Shown: positions 33,353 through 42,408, counted from the stretch's first letter. The stretch is 64,000 bases of DNA from Bacillota bacterium (GCA_023398815.1 JAEWRW010000014.1:19581-83580); one strand, 5' to 3'. Notes: generated from the letters alone by a model not told the origin. Translations and numbers: made by a program.

Positions 33353-33383
33353 CCACAAGGGAGGCCATTGGCCTCCCTTGTGG
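33353..33383 (+). terminator. Hairpin after the methyltransferase
   Basis: Perfect 14-bp stem CCACAAGGGAGGCC / GGCCTCCCTTGTGG with an ATT loop (33353-33383). T-rich but no clean U-run follows. Confidence 0.65.
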
Positions 33384-33423
33384 TCAGGTTGTCAAGATAG
33401 TCGATACAGGAAGAAAGAGGGAG

Positions 33424-33768
33424 AACCAAGCGCGTTTATCCAGCGGGAGGAACAAGTGCAGGAGAGAACCCCAACAGCAAAAACCCACCCGTAGACGAAG
33501 CGTATTTTCCAAAAACCCGCATGAGTGCTATCCTTTTGCATCGTTCGGCGACATGTGCGGCGAATTGGACACGCAGGATGCGTGTCCAACCGTCACGCCG
33601 CTAAGGCATTGCTCCGCAATGCCTTAGCGCCCGGTGGCGCGTAAGGCGTGAACGGCGATATGTCCAAAACGAGAACAAGCGCTTTGAATCGTGGCTGTCG
33701 CAACAGAGGCCAGGTCGCATGGGCGAGCAGCGTGCGTAGCACGCGACCAGCCAGACGCGAAAGGCGCT
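33424..33768 (+). repeat. Hairpin-rich dispersed repeat, copy B
   Basis: Non-coding. Shares with copy C (inverted) the ordered blocks CCCGTAGACG-like, TCC-AAAACCCGCATGAG, CGGCGACATGTGCGGCGA, AACAAGC-TTTGAATCG-GGCTGTCGC, and AGACGCGAAAGGC. It contains two extra perfect hairpins: 33565-33589 (11-bp stem) and 33601-33627 (12-bp stem, CTAAGGCATTGC). Its end touches the stop codon of the minus-strand gene at 33768. No gene is recognised in it. Confidence 0.65.
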
Positions 33769-34646
33769 CAGTCCTCGATGAGCTCCCAGCTGTCCCAGGC
33801 CACGGCCAGCGCCTGCCGGTCAGTAAGCGGCAGATGGGGCAGCGGCAGGTCGCTGCGGGGCTTGGCATCGGCGGAGCAGTGCACCGAGAGCAGCACCGGT
33901 ACCAGCGCCAGCCCCGCGGTGCTGGCATCCTCCAGCTGGCCGATGTTGGGCGTGGCGATGAGGCTGCCCGCGCTGACGCCCACATAGACCTTGCCGGCGA
34001 ACACCATGGCTTTTGCGACCCGGTCGAAGCCGGTGGCCCGCACCCGGCGCAGCAGGTGGGCGGTGTCCCCGCCGGTGAAGTAGACCACATCATAACTCAT
34101 GGCCTCGCTCAGCGGTACTGGGGTGGAGAGGTCGCAATCCACGATGTGCTCGGGCCGGATGCCGAGAGCAATGAGTTCCTGCCGGCACACTGGCACCATG
34201 GCGCGGGCGTCGTCGTCGATGGCGGCGGCGGTGACAAACAGCACCCGGGCGTCGGCGGGGGAGCCAGGCAGCATGCTTAGGAACCGCCCGGCGATGTTGG
34301 CGCGCCGGTTGCCTGTGTCATCCTCCCACCCCGCGCTGGTCAGCAGGACGTTACGCCAGGCGTGGGTGCCATGCTCGGCAGCCCAGCGACGCACCCGCGC
34401 CACCCGGGCGCCCGGCGGGTGGTCGCCGTGCACCGGGTCGGCGAAGGAGTAGGCATAGAGCTTGCTACAGGGCAGCTCGTCACATTCGCCGCAGTGGGCA
34501 TGGCCGCGCCCCTGGCAGCACTGGGCCACCGGGCACTCCCCGTGGAAGGGGTGCCCCAGTGACTCCACACAGCCGCGGCAGCCGTGGCTCTCCCGCCAGG
34601 GGCAGCCGGCACAGAGAAGGCCGCAGCGCGATTCAATTGCAGTCAT
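33768..34646 (-). CDS. DUF3795 zinc-binding-like domain fused to a peptidase S51 (dipeptidase E-like) domain
   Basis: 292 aa from ATG 34646. Residues 1-75 are Cys-rich (CGLLCAGCPWRESHGCRGC, CPVAQCC, HCGECDELPCSKL), the spacing of DUF3795. Residues about 90-290 are an S51-type class I glutamine-amidotransferase-like fold: VVYFTGGDTAHLLRRV and VYVGVSAGSLIATP with the nucleophile Ser in G-x-S-A-G. Dipeptidase E cleaves Asp-X dipeptides; substrate here unknown. It is the last gene of the flavin reductase/AlkZ-like/DUF3795-S51 operon; its start overlaps the upstream stop by 4 nt. Confidence 0.82.
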   Translation of the reverse strand: MTAIESRCGLLCAGCPWRESHGCRGCVESLGHPFHGECPVAQCCQGRGHAHCGECDELPCSKLYAYSFADPVHGDHPPGARVARVRRWAAEHGTHAWRNVLLTSAGWEDDTGNRRANIAGRFLSMLPGSPADARVLFVTAAAIDDDARAMVPVCRQELIALGIRPEHIVDCDLSTPVPLSEAMSYDVVYFTGGDTAHLLRRVRATGFDRVAKAMVFAGKVYVGVSAGSLIATPNIGQLEDASTAGLALVPVLLSVHCSADAKPRSDLPLPHLPLTDRQALAVAWDSWELIED

Positions 34647-35701
34647 AGTTCCAGTTCCTTTCCGTCCCACCGGCGCAGGGGGCTGCGCTCGGGGTCGTTG
34701 ATCTCGTAAATTGCCTGTGCGATTTCCTCCCGCCGGCGTGTTTTCTCGTCGTCGGGCAGGGTGAGGAGTACATCCTCCAGCACAAAAGGCCCCTGCTTGA
34801 AGGCCCCCACGACAGCCCCGACAAACTGCCCGTCAACGAGCAGATAGAAGAGCGTCTCCCACTGGGGGTGGGCGAAACGGGCCTTGAGGGCGCTTTCGTG
34901 CTGGCGCACCAGCGGGTCAGCCCGGTGCAGGGCAAAGACCGATGGCGTGGGTTCCAGCGTTTTACCCAGCAGCGCCGCGTCCCCCGGCAGGGCCACAAGG
35001 CCCGCCCCTACCGCCACAACCTCGTCCCGCTCCCGCAGCAGTGCCAGCACCGCCTTTGCCACCGCCGCCGGCAGGCGGAAGTAGTCTCGCATCTGGGTGG
35101 CGTCGGCGGCCACCGCCAGCGGAAGCCAGCGCCGCACGAGCTCGGCTGCGGCCTCCACGGGCGTGTAACGTGCCAAGTCCAATTCGGGGAACTCGCTCTC
35201 CATCCGGTAGAACCCGCGGTCCCAGTCGCGGTCGATCTGGTCCTCAAAGACCTCAAAGGCATGTTGCAGGCGGTGGAGGGCGGGGGTGATGTTCCGCACC
35301 AGATGGCCGGTGGCCTCCTTCATCTGGCCGATGGTCATCGGCCCTTCGTGGCGCAGCAGGGTGAGGAGCTCCTCCTCCAACCGCGTGTGGAGGGGCAGCG
35401 CCTTCCGGGTGGCGCAGGCAAAGAGCTCCAGGTCGCGCCGGTCGACATAGCCGATGGCCCCGCCCAGGAAGCGACCCTTCAGGATGTCCCGCCCGGCACG
35501 GCGGTGGTCGTTGTAGGCCAGGTCGTCGAAGACCGTGCGGTGCACCAAGCGCGGCGGCTCGCCGGGGCGACACCAGTATACCGTTGTCACCGGCGACAGC
35601 GCACGGAAGAGATCGTCGTACTCCGCGTGGGTGGCAGGGGAGACGAGGTGCTGCCGCTGGAGCCGCAGCGCCGCGATGGTGCGCGGGTTGGGGTCAGCCA
35701 T
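34643..35701 (-). CDS. AlkZ/YcaQ-like winged-helix protein (putative DNA glycosylase)
   Basis: 352 aa. The layout matches HTH_42/AlkZ-family proteins: an N-terminal helical segment with RLQRQHL (cf. the family's Q-x-Q-like motif), a Trp/Arg-rich strand region, a winged helix about residues 105-140 (LLTLLRHEGPMTIGQMKEAT), and a C-terminal beta domain ending DGQFVGAVVGAFKQGPFVLE. Family members excise alkylated or crosslinked bases from DNA. The catalytic assignment is not secure by eye. Overlaps the flavin reductase gene by 8 nt and the next gene by 4 nt, so the three are coupled. Confidence 0.6.
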   Translation of the reverse strand: MADPNPRTIAALRLQRQHLVSPATHAEYDDLFRALSPVTTVYWCRPGEPPRLVHRTVFDDLAYNDHRRAGRDILKGRFLGGAIGYVDRRDLELFACATRKALPLHTRLEEELLTLLRHEGPMTIGQMKEATGHLVRNITPALHRLQHAFEVFEDQIDRDWDRGFYRMESEFPELDLARYTPVEAAAELVRRWLPLAVAADATQMRDYFRLPAAVAKAVLALLRERDEVVAVGAGLVALPGDAALLGKTLEPTPSVFALHRADPLVRQHESALKARFAHPQWETLFYLLVDGQFVGAVVGAFKQGPFVLEDVLLTLPDDEKTRRREEIAQAIYEINDPERSPLRRWDGKELEL

Positions 35702-36338
35702 GGCGCACCTCCGTCAGGGCCATCACACCGTCAGGCTCGGTGTGACCGGTGGCCGGGTCGGTGGGGGAGTGCAGGTTGTAGAGGAACCCGCTGGGGCCGC
35801 AGAGGGCCTGCCGGGTGTTGCGGCCTTCCTCCACGGCGGCGTGCATCACACGGCCAATGACGAGCTCGGTGATGCCGCGCCCCGAGAGGTCAAGGTGCCG
35901 CTCCAACCGGCATTCCAACGTCAGGAAGGCCTCAGCCACCCGTGGCGCATCCACCGCCTGTGCCGGTTCGGCGGTCAGCCCGGCTGCCGCCAGCTCGTCG
36001 GTATCGTCGCCGTTGTGTTCCACGGTGCGCAGGCAGGCGTCCAAGTGCTCCGCCCCCAGGAAGTTGACGCAGAACACGCCCTCCCGCAGGATGTTGCGGA
36101 AGGTGTGCCCGCCGGGCATCAGGCCGCCAAGGATGGCAAAGAACCCACCCGCGTCGCCGGAAAAGCTGCTCCAGCTGTGCAGACAGGCGTTGGCCGCGCC
36201 GTTCGCCTTGCGGGTGGTGATGAGAAACAGGGGCTGGGGCACGCCGGCCACAAACTCGAAGTGGGAGAAGAGGTCATACTGTCCGGGCCAACTCTCCCGC
36301 AGGGCGGCGGGCCGTTCGGTGCCGATTTCGTGTTTCAT
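35694..36338 (-). CDS. Flavin reductase-like FMN-binding protein
   Basis: 214 aa from ATG 36338 (AAGGAGG upstream). Split-barrel flavin reductase fold: PQPLFLITTRKANGAANACL at residues 36-55 is the FMN-binding strand with the usual Asn-Gly-x-x-N, followed by GGHTFRNILREGVFCVNFLG. Probably an NAD(P)H:FMN oxidoreductase or flavoredoxin. A minus-strand TATACT lies at 36371-36376, suggesting the operon promoter is between it and the dispersed repeat. Confidence 0.82.
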   Translation of the reverse strand: MKHEIGTERPAALRESWPGQYDLFSHFEFVAGVPQPLFLITTRKANGAANACLHSWSSFSGDAGGFFAILGGLMPGGHTFRNILREGVFCVNFLGAEHLDACLRTVEHNGDDTDELAAAGLTAEPAQAVDAPRVAEAFLTLECRLERHLDLSGRGITELVIGRVMHAAVEEGRNTRQALCGPSGFLYNLHSPTDPATGHTEPDGVMALTEVRHG

Positions 36339-36401
36339 GGGGCCTCCTTGTGAGGAAGGATATGTATAGTAGTATAGCAAACAACGTTGACAACAGGGTG
36401 T

Positions 36402-36609
36402 CAGCCTTTCGCGTCTGCCGCGTGGCGACAGCCGCGATTCAAACAGCTTGTTCCCGTTATGGCTGGATCGGTCGCCGCACATGTCGCCGACCGATCACGG
36501 GTTGCAGCTCTCATGCGGGGTTTCTAAGGATACGTGCGCCTGCGGGCGGAGCTTTTTCTCTGCTTGTGCTAACCCTGCCTTTCATCCCGCCGAATAAATC
36601 GGCGGGATG
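36402..36609 (-). repeat. Hairpin-rich dispersed repeat, copy C
   Basis: Minus-oriented. Begins (minus sense) with a hairpin CATCCCGCCGA / TCGGCGGGATG (36583-36609), then the TCCTTAGAAACCCCGCATGAG block (36525-36510 region), a second hairpin around ATCGGTCGGCG...CGACCGAT (36450-36475), the AACAAGCTGTTTGAATCG block and the AGACGCGAAAGGC end at 36402. The best match is copy B. Non-coding. Confidence 0.65.
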
Positions 36610-36652
36610 TTCGTCTCCATTTGCTTGCCCTAGGGGTTTGTGGACACACTGA

Positions 36653-36680
36653 ACCACCCGCCACGGATGTGGCGGGCGGT
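36653..36680 (-). terminator. Hairpin after the acyl-CoA synthetase gene
   Basis: 12-bp stem ACCACCCGCCAC / GTGGCGGGCGGT (36653-36664, 36669-36680), 30 bp past the stop codon at 36710. No U-run, so termination efficiency is uncertain. Confidence 0.55.
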
Positions 36681-36709
36681 TGTTACGTTGCTTGATGGAT
36701 CGGCCACAG

Positions 36710-38944
36710 CTATTTCGTCCAATACTCCACGAATGCGTCCAAGCTGCGGATGGCTGAGCGGATGTTGGGGTAGACGGGCAGGCCGTTCTCCTCGAGGTAC
36801 CTCACCATGGCTTGGTAGTGCTGGCCAGCGTTGACCGATACGACGATGGGCTTCTGGGTGCGCCGGTGCAGGCGCACCAGCAGCGGGGCGATGGCGTCGT
36901 CGTCCAGATATCGGTCGGGCGTGGTCTTCAGGTTGTCGATGTGGGGCACGATGGCCACAAACATGCAGTCCACCCCGGGGTCGCTGAGGACGGCCTCGAT
37001 GAACTCCACATACAGCACGTCGTCGGTCATGGGGGTGAGGTCGAGGAACGAGGTGTGCACATCCACCAACCCATGGCGGTTGAGGGTGCGCAGGCGCTCG
37101 GTCGTCTCGGGCAGCAGGGCGGCCTGCTGGAGGCTGCGCAGCGTGTCCGCACCCATGGTGGCGTCGAGACCGGCGTTCACCACCCCGGCCACCCGGCGGC
37201 CGGCGGGCTTGCGACTGTGGAGCATGGCGAAGGCCCGGGTGTAGTTGTAAAAGTCGTCCAGTTCCTCGGCCAGCACGCAGCCAGATTGCCGGCAGGCAGC
37301 GCGGAACACGTCGTAGCTGCCGGAGATGGACGCTGTGTGGCTGGCGGCGGCCTTGGCCCCGGCCTCGGTGCGGCCGGATTTGTAGACCACCAGGGGCTTT
37401 TTGCTTTGGCGCGCCATGTCGAAGAACTGGCGGCCCTCCCCGGCGGAGATGCCCTCAATGTACATGCTCAGGATGTCGATCTGGGGGTCCTGCTCAAAGT
37501 GGCACATGAGGTCGGGGATGTTGACATCGACCTTGTTGCCAAAACTGACAATGGCGCGGAAGATGGGGGCGGACTGGGTGCGCTCGATGCTGGTAATGGC
37601 CATGGCACCGCTTTGAGTCAGCAGCGCCGCGTTGGAGTGCTCCCCCCAGGCCACGTGCAGCCGCTCTTCCTCAATGAAGAGCGTGTTGACGCCCAGGCTC
37701 TCCCCACCGGGGGCGTAGAAGACGCCCATGCAGTTGGGGCCGATGAAACGCACGCCGTCGGGCCGCCCGCCCAGCACCGCCTCGGCAAAGTCGGGGTAGG
37801 GCATGTCGGATGGTACGCCGGAAATGAGCACCACCGCCTTGTCTGCCGGCAGGCTCCGCACAAAGGACACCGAGTGCTGGGCCGGGGCGGCATACACCAC
37901 CAGGTCATAGGGGTGGGGGATGTCGTCCAAACTCTTGTAGAGCGGGTAGGCCGTGCCGTTGATGGTCGTCTCACCGCCCTTGGGGTTGACGCAGTAAACA
38001 TCCCGCCGCCCCAGGTCGTGGAAGAGCGTGGCGATGACCCGGGCCATGCTGTGGCGGGTGGGGTCGGTGGAGACCCCCAGCACGGCAATGCCCTCGGGCG
38101 CAAAGAACCGGCGCAGGTTCCGGATGTTGGGGGCCTGCACCACCGTCAGGCAGTCGTCGCAGGCGCTGAACTCGGCATAGCCGTCCACCGCCAGGAAGCG
38201 CCCGTCCTCGGCAAACACGAAGGGGTTGAGGTCGAGGATCTGCAGCAGGAAGCGGGGGCGCGTGTCCGCCATGGGGGAGTAGGCCATCCCCAGCTCCGAG
38301 AGCACCGCCAGCGCCCGTGCCATCATGTCGAGATATTCGGGGTGGCCCTGTTCCTCATACTTGGTGCTAATCTTCAGCGAGCGAGTCAGCGCCTGGGCGT
38401 CGTGGTAGCTCACCGGGGCCAGCAGCAGGTTTGCCGCGTCGTAGTGCGCGGCAAAGAACTCGGCGTCGTCGCCACCCTTGGTCAGCGTCACCACCGGGCC
38501 AAAGGCTGGGTCGTCCTTCAGGCCGATCATGATTTCGTTGCCCAGCGCCTGGGTGAAGGTTACGAACTCCACGATCAGGAATCCGTCAATCGTCGGTTGG
38601 CTGTCCGCCGGGAAGTGGGAGAGCACCTCCTCCCGCATGTTGTGGAGCACGAAGCGCACAAACAGCGGGTCCAGGTTCGTCACCCGCTTCACCCCGCCGT
38701 AGCGCTGGTTGTGAGCCAGATTGCGGGAGACGGTCTTGACGATGAGCGCCCCGCCAGAGAAGCGCCCCAGCAACGCGCCGTTGACCTCGTTCATGTCCCG
38801 CACGAAGATGTGCTTGGGCACCGAGAGGCCCAGCGATTCCAGCACGCCGTAGACTTCGTGCTCGTGCAGGGTGCTGCGGCCATCTGCGGCCGCCCCGGCA
38901 AAGATGGTGTCGATGCGATCGATGGTGTCACGATGGAGTGCCAT
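36710..38944 (-). CDS. ADP-forming acyl-CoA synthetase (acetate-CoA ligase, fused)
   Basis: 744 aa from ATG 38944 (GGAGG upstream). Residues about 25-265 are an ATP-grasp module; about 275-400 a CoA-binding Rossmann domain (FFAPEGIAVLGVS); IGPNCMGVF at 401-409 is the succinyl-CoA-ligase motif; the phospho-acceptor histidine is H536 in ASHTASISGSY. It produces ATP from acyl-CoA plus ADP and phosphate, a fermentation end-step. ATP-grasp comes before the CoA-binding part, a permuted order relative to the archaeal ACD alpha-beta fusion; such order also occurs in Pat-like and some bacterial synthetases. Confidence 0.88.
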   Translation of the reverse strand: MALHRDTIDRIDTIFAGAAADGRSTLHEHEVYGVLESLGLSVPKHIFVRDMNEVNGALLGRFSGGALIVKTVSRNLAHNQRYGGVKRVTNLDPLFVRFVLHNMREEVLSHFPADSQPTIDGFLIVEFVTFTQALGNEIMIGLKDDPAFGPVVTLTKGGDDAEFFAAHYDAANLLLAPVSYHDAQALTRSLKISTKYEEQGHPEYLDMMARALAVLSELGMAYSPMADTRPRFLLQILDLNPFVFAEDGRFLAVDGYAEFSACDDCLTVVQAPNIRNLRRFFAPEGIAVLGVSTDPTRHSMARVIATLFHDLGRRDVYCVNPKGGETTINGTAYPLYKSLDDIPHPYDLVVYAAPAQHSVSFVRSLPADKAVVLISGVPSDMPYPDFAEAVLGGRPDGVRFIGPNCMGVFYAPGGESLGVNTLFIEEERLHVAWGEHSNAALLTQSGAMAITSIERTQSAPIFRAIVSFGNKVDVNIPDLMCHFEQDPQIDILSMYIEGISAGEGRQFFDMARQSKKPLVVYKSGRTEAGAKAAASHTASISGSYDVFRAACRQSGCVLAEELDDFYNYTRAFAMLHSRKPAGRRVAGVVNAGLDATMGADTLRSLQQAALLPETTERLRTLNRHGLVDVHTSFLDLTPMTDDVLYVEFIEAVLSDPGVDCMFVAIVPHIDNLKTTPDRYLDDDAIAPLLVRLHRRTQKPIVVSVNAGQHYQAMVRYLEENGLPVYPNIRSAIRSLDAFVEYWTK

Positions 38945-39030
38945 GGCAATCCTCCGGAAAAAATGGATGTGATTCAATTTTACGGAAAGGCGGACGGGGA
39001 CACAAGGGGGTACGCGGCAAAACGGGCGCT

Positions 39031-39483
39031 TTATTTTGCCTTGGCGGCACAGTCGGCGCACAGGCCGGTCAACGTGATGTGATGGTCGCTGACCAGAAAG
39101 CCATATTGGCTGAGTACCGTCTGCTCGATGCCGGCCATCATGTCCTCCTTCAACTCCAGCACCGCGCCGCAGCGCAGGCACTGCAGGTGGGCGTGGGAGT
39201 GGCCTTCGTCGTCCGCGCAGTACTCATAAACCGTACTGCCGCCGGGCAGATGGGCGCGCTTGATGTAGCCCATGTCCTGCAGCAGCTGCACGGCGCGATA
39301 AACCGTGGCGATGCCCACGTCGCCGCGGTTGAGGGTGCGGTGCAGGTCCTCGGCGGTGAAGTGGCCCCCCATGGACGCGACGGCCTGCAACGCCTCCACC
39401 CGTTGGGCGGTCAGGCGCAGGCCGCGGGCCTTGAGGGCTTGCTCAAAGCGCGCGAGGTCGGGCGTGTGGCGGACGCTGTTCAT
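39031..39483 (-). CDS. Fur/PerR-family metalloregulator
   Basis: 150 aa. N-terminal winged helix (LRLTAQRVEALQAVASMGGH; TVYRAVQLLQDMGY) and a C-terminal dimer domain with HSHAHLQCLRC...CADC, giving two CxxC structural-zinc pairs (about C102/C105 and C142/C145). H-rich sensing residues are present, so Fur, Zur and PerR are all possible. A -10 TATACT at 39524-39529 (minus) gives a leader of about 40 nt. Confidence 0.9.
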   Translation of the reverse strand: MNSVRHTPDLARFEQALKARGLRLTAQRVEALQAVASMGGHFTAEDLHRTLNRGDVGIATVYRAVQLLQDMGYIKRAHLPGGSTVYEYCADDEGHSHAHLQCLRCGAVLELKEDMMAGIEQTVLSQYGFLVSDHHITLTGLCADCAAKAK

Positions 39484-39634
39484 GGCTCTCCTGTTCAGCT
39501 GTTTGATGGCACATTATTCTATTAGTATACCACGGCTGGCGTCACAACGTATATGCGATTTTGCACATGTATTCTGCGCCGTCCAACGTTGGGCAATGTT
39601 ACCGCCCGGCGCCGGCGCGTATGGCCCCCGAAAA

Positions 39635-39663
39635 TTGACAAAATAGGTGTGCTGGTCTATATT
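39635..39663 (+). promoter_or_regulatory. Promoter of the Mrp-pepF run
   Basis: Consensus TTGACA (39635-39640), 17-bp spacer, TATATT (39658-39663), 39 bp before the GTG at 39702. Confidence 0.8.
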
Positions 39664-39701
39664 GAGGTCGTCAGTGATTTCCAAACAATGGAGGGGCAAC
39701 T

Positions 39702-40526
39702 GTGTCGCACTGTGAGGGCTGCGCCAACAGCAGCAAGTGTTCCCCGCAGCAGAAGACAAACTGCGGGGTGGAGAACAACGAGAACAACCAGATCGGCCAG
39801 GTCATTGCCGTGATGAGCGGCAAGGGCGGCGTGGGCAAGTCCACGGTGACGGCCCTGTTGGCCCGGGCGCTGAAGCGCCGCGGTTTCCGCGTGGGCGTGC
39901 TGGACGCCGACATCACCGGGCCCAGCATGCCGCGGGTGATGGGCGTGGCCGGCGCCAAGGTGGACAACGGCATGTTTGGACTTGTGCCGCCGGAGGACCG
40001 GGACGGCATCCCGGTTATGTCCTTGAACCTGCTGCTGGAGCAGGAGGACCAGCCGGTGCTGTGGCGGGGGCCCGTCATCACCGGGGTCATCAAACAGTTT
40101 TGGACCGATGTGTTCTGGGGCAAGCAGGATTTCATCCTGATTGATCTGCCGCCGGGAACGGGCGACGCGGCCATCACCGCCCTGCAAAACCTGCCGGTGG
40201 GCGGGGTTGTGCTGGTGTCGCTGGCCGACGACATGGTCACCATGATCGTGAAGAAGGCGCTCAATATGTGCCGGCAGATGAATGTGCCGGTACTGGGTGC
40301 CGTGCAGAATATGGCCTACGTCACCGCGCCGGTGAGTGGCGAGCGCGTACCGCTCTTTGACGATGGCGAGGCCCGTGAGGCTCTAGCGAGCGAGGGCGTG
40401 CCGCTGCTGGCCGAGTTGCCCTTCCGCCGGGGTGTGGTGGAGGGCGACGCGGAGGTCGATGCCGCCATGGACATCTGCGCCCAGTACCTGGGTGCCTTCG
40501 CCGAGCCCGGCAAGGACGGGGAATGA
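39702..40526 (+). CDS. Mrp/NBP35-family ATPase (Fe-S cluster carrier)
   Basis: 274 aa from GTG 39702 (GGAGGGG upstream). N-terminal cysteines C4, C7, C13 and C21 (MSHCEGCANSSKC) form an NBP35-like cluster motif. The P-loop is the deviant Walker A SGKGGVGKST (about residues 39-48), then DADITGPSMPRVMG, DLPPGTGDAAI. It lacks the C-terminal CxxC of classic Mrp, typical of the anaerobe-type members. Assembles and transfers 4Fe-4S clusters. 49 nt before pepF. Confidence 0.9.
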   Translation: MSHCEGCANSSKCSPQQKTNCGVENNENNQIGQVIAVMSGKGGVGKSTVTALLARALKRRGFRVGVLDADITGPSMPRVMGVAGAKVDNGMFGLVPPEDRDGIPVMSLNLLLEQEDQPVLWRGPVITGVIKQFWTDVFWGKQDFILIDLPPGTGDAAITALQNLPVGGVVLVSLADDMVTMIVKKALNMCRQMNVPVLGAVQNMAYVTAPVSGERVPLFDDGEAREALASEGVPLLAELPFRRGVVEGDAEVDAAMDICAQYLGAFAEPGKDGE

Positions 40527-40575
40527 CCTGAACGGCCGCAGGTACCGGCGGCCGTGGCAATGAGGAGGGGAAACG

Positions 40576-42342
40576 ATGAATTGGAATTTGGATCGCCTGT
40601 ATCCATCCTTTGAAAGCGCCGAGTTTACCGCCGACGTGAAAGAGCTCGATGAGCGCATTGCAGACCTGACCGGCTACTGCCGCGCCAGCCTGCAGGGCGA
40701 CCCGGCAGTGGCCATCGCCGGCGTCATCGAGCGGCTGGAGCAGTACTCCCTGCGGCTGCAGCGGCTGCTCGAATATGCCTACCTGCGCATGAGCGTGGTG
40801 GCCGAGGACCCCGATGCCAACGCCTGGATTGAGCGCCTGAGCAACAAGCAGGCCGAAGGCGTGGAGGCGACCGTCCTCTTCCGCAAGTACCTGGGCGCCC
40901 TGGGGGAGAAGCTCGCCGGCATCGTTGCCGCCGCGCCGGCCCTGCAGCCCTATGCCTTCTTCCTTGAGGAGAACCAGGGCTATGCCAAATACATGCTCTC
41001 CGACGACGTGGAGAAGGCGCTCTCGCTGATGGAGATCACCGGGTCCAAGGCATGGAGCAACCTGCACAACACCCTGACGAGCACGGTGATGGCCGAGATG
41101 GAAGAGGGCGGCGAAGTGAAGAAGCTGACGCTGCCCATGGTGCGCAACCTGGCCTACGACGCCGACCCCGCCGTGCGCCGCCGCGCCTACGAGGCAGAAC
41201 TCGCCTGCTACCCCAAGATTGAAAAGAGCGCCGCCGCCTGCCTCAATGGCATCAAGGGTGAGGTGCTGACCAAGTGCCGTCTCAGGGGCTTCGCCTCCCC
41301 GTTGGAGTCCACCCTCTTTGAAAGCCGCATGGACCGCCAGACGCTGGACGCCATGATCGGAGCCATGGAGGAGTACCTGCCGGTGTTCCGCCGGTACCTC
41401 AAGGCGAAGGCCCGGATGCTGGGCCATCAGGGCGGTCTGCCGTTCTACGATCTCTTCGCCCCCATGGGCGATGTGGATCGGCGCTTCACGCTGGAAGAGG
41501 CCCGGGCTTATCTCGTCAACTCCTTCAACGCCATCAGCCCTGACATGGGCGGCTTCATCGATAACGCCTTCGCCCAGGAGTGGCTGGATACCGAGCCGCG
41601 AGAGGGCAAGCAGGGTGGGGCCTTCTGCGCCTCCGTCCACGAGATTGGCGAAAGCCGCATCCTCTCCAACTACGACGGCAGCTTCAACGCGGTGACGACG
41701 CTGGCCCACGAGCTGGGTCACGGCTATCACTCCCACTGCATCAAGGACGAGAGCGTCCTCAACGCCGACTACCCCATGCAGCTGGCTGAGACCGCCTCGA
41801 TCTTCTTTGAGACGCTCATCACCAACAAGGCCATCGGCGAGGCGGCCAGTGACGGTGAGCGCTTGGGCCTGCTGGAGGCCCAACTCATGGAGTCGACCCA
41901 GGTCGTGGTGGACATCCTAAGCCGCTACTACTTCGAGTCGTCGGTGTTTGAGGCGCGGGCCGACCGGCTGCTGAGTGCCGAGGACTGCCGCGCCCTCATG
42001 CTGGCGGCGCAGAAGCGCGCCTACGGCGATGGCCTCGATGAGAACCTGCTGCACCCCTGCATGTGGGTGTGCAAGGGCCACTACTACATGGAGGTCAACT
42101 TCTACAACTTCCCGTATGCCTTCGGCCTGCTGTTCGGCCTGGGTGTCTACGGGCTCTATCAGCAGCGCGGCGCGGCATTCCTGCCGGAGTACAAGCGCCT
42201 GCTGGCCGCCACCGGCAGCGCCGACATCGCCACCGTGTGCAAGAGCGTTGGCATCGACGTGCGGGATCGTGCCTTCTGGCAGGGGTCGCTCGACGTCATC
42301 CGCGCCAATGTGGAGCGGTTTGAGGCGCTGGCCGCGCGGTAA
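40576..42342 (+). CDS. pepF: Oligoendopeptidase F
   Basis: 588 aa. M3-family metallopeptidase with zinc motif TLAHELGHGYHSH (H-E-x-x-H, about residues 377-381), a downstream zinc Glu in AETASIFFE, and the substrate-binding CMWVCKGHYYMEVNFYNFPY region near the C-terminus. Length and features match PepF of Firmicutes, which degrades oligopeptides in the cytosol. Between Mrp and the ftsH promoter. Confidence 0.95.
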   Translation: MNWNLDRLYPSFESAEFTADVKELDERIADLTGYCRASLQGDPAVAIAGVIERLEQYSLRLQRLLEYAYLRMSVVAEDPDANAWIERLSNKQAEGVEATVLFRKYLGALGEKLAGIVAAAPALQPYAFFLEENQGYAKYMLSDDVEKALSLMEITGSKAWSNLHNTLTSTVMAEMEEGGEVKKLTLPMVRNLAYDADPAVRRRAYEAELACYPKIEKSAAACLNGIKGEVLTKCRLRGFASPLESTLFESRMDRQTLDAMIGAMEEYLPVFRRYLKAKARMLGHQGGLPFYDLFAPMGDVDRRFTLEEARAYLVNSFNAISPDMGGFIDNAFAQEWLDTEPREGKQGGAFCASVHEIGESRILSNYDGSFNAVTTLAHELGHGYHSHCIKDESVLNADYPMQLAETASIFFETLITNKAIGEAASDGERLGLLEAQLMESTQVVVDILSRYYFESSVFEARADRLLSAEDCRALMLAAQKRAYGDGLDENLLHPCMWVCKGHYYMEVNFYNFPYAFGLLFGLGVYGLYQQRGAAFLPEYKRLLAATGSADIATVCKSVGIDVRDRAFWQGSLDVIRANVERFEALAAR

Positions 42343-42408
42343 CCGCGTGACCAAGGTCACCGAACCATCCGAACAGGTGTGATACGCTGGCGGTGGGCGT
42401 TCGCGTTG

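Noticed and set aside
36812..39082. 756-codon plus frame opposite the acyl-CoA synthetase
   Set aside because: Antisense shadow with His/Gly/Val-rich low-information translation.
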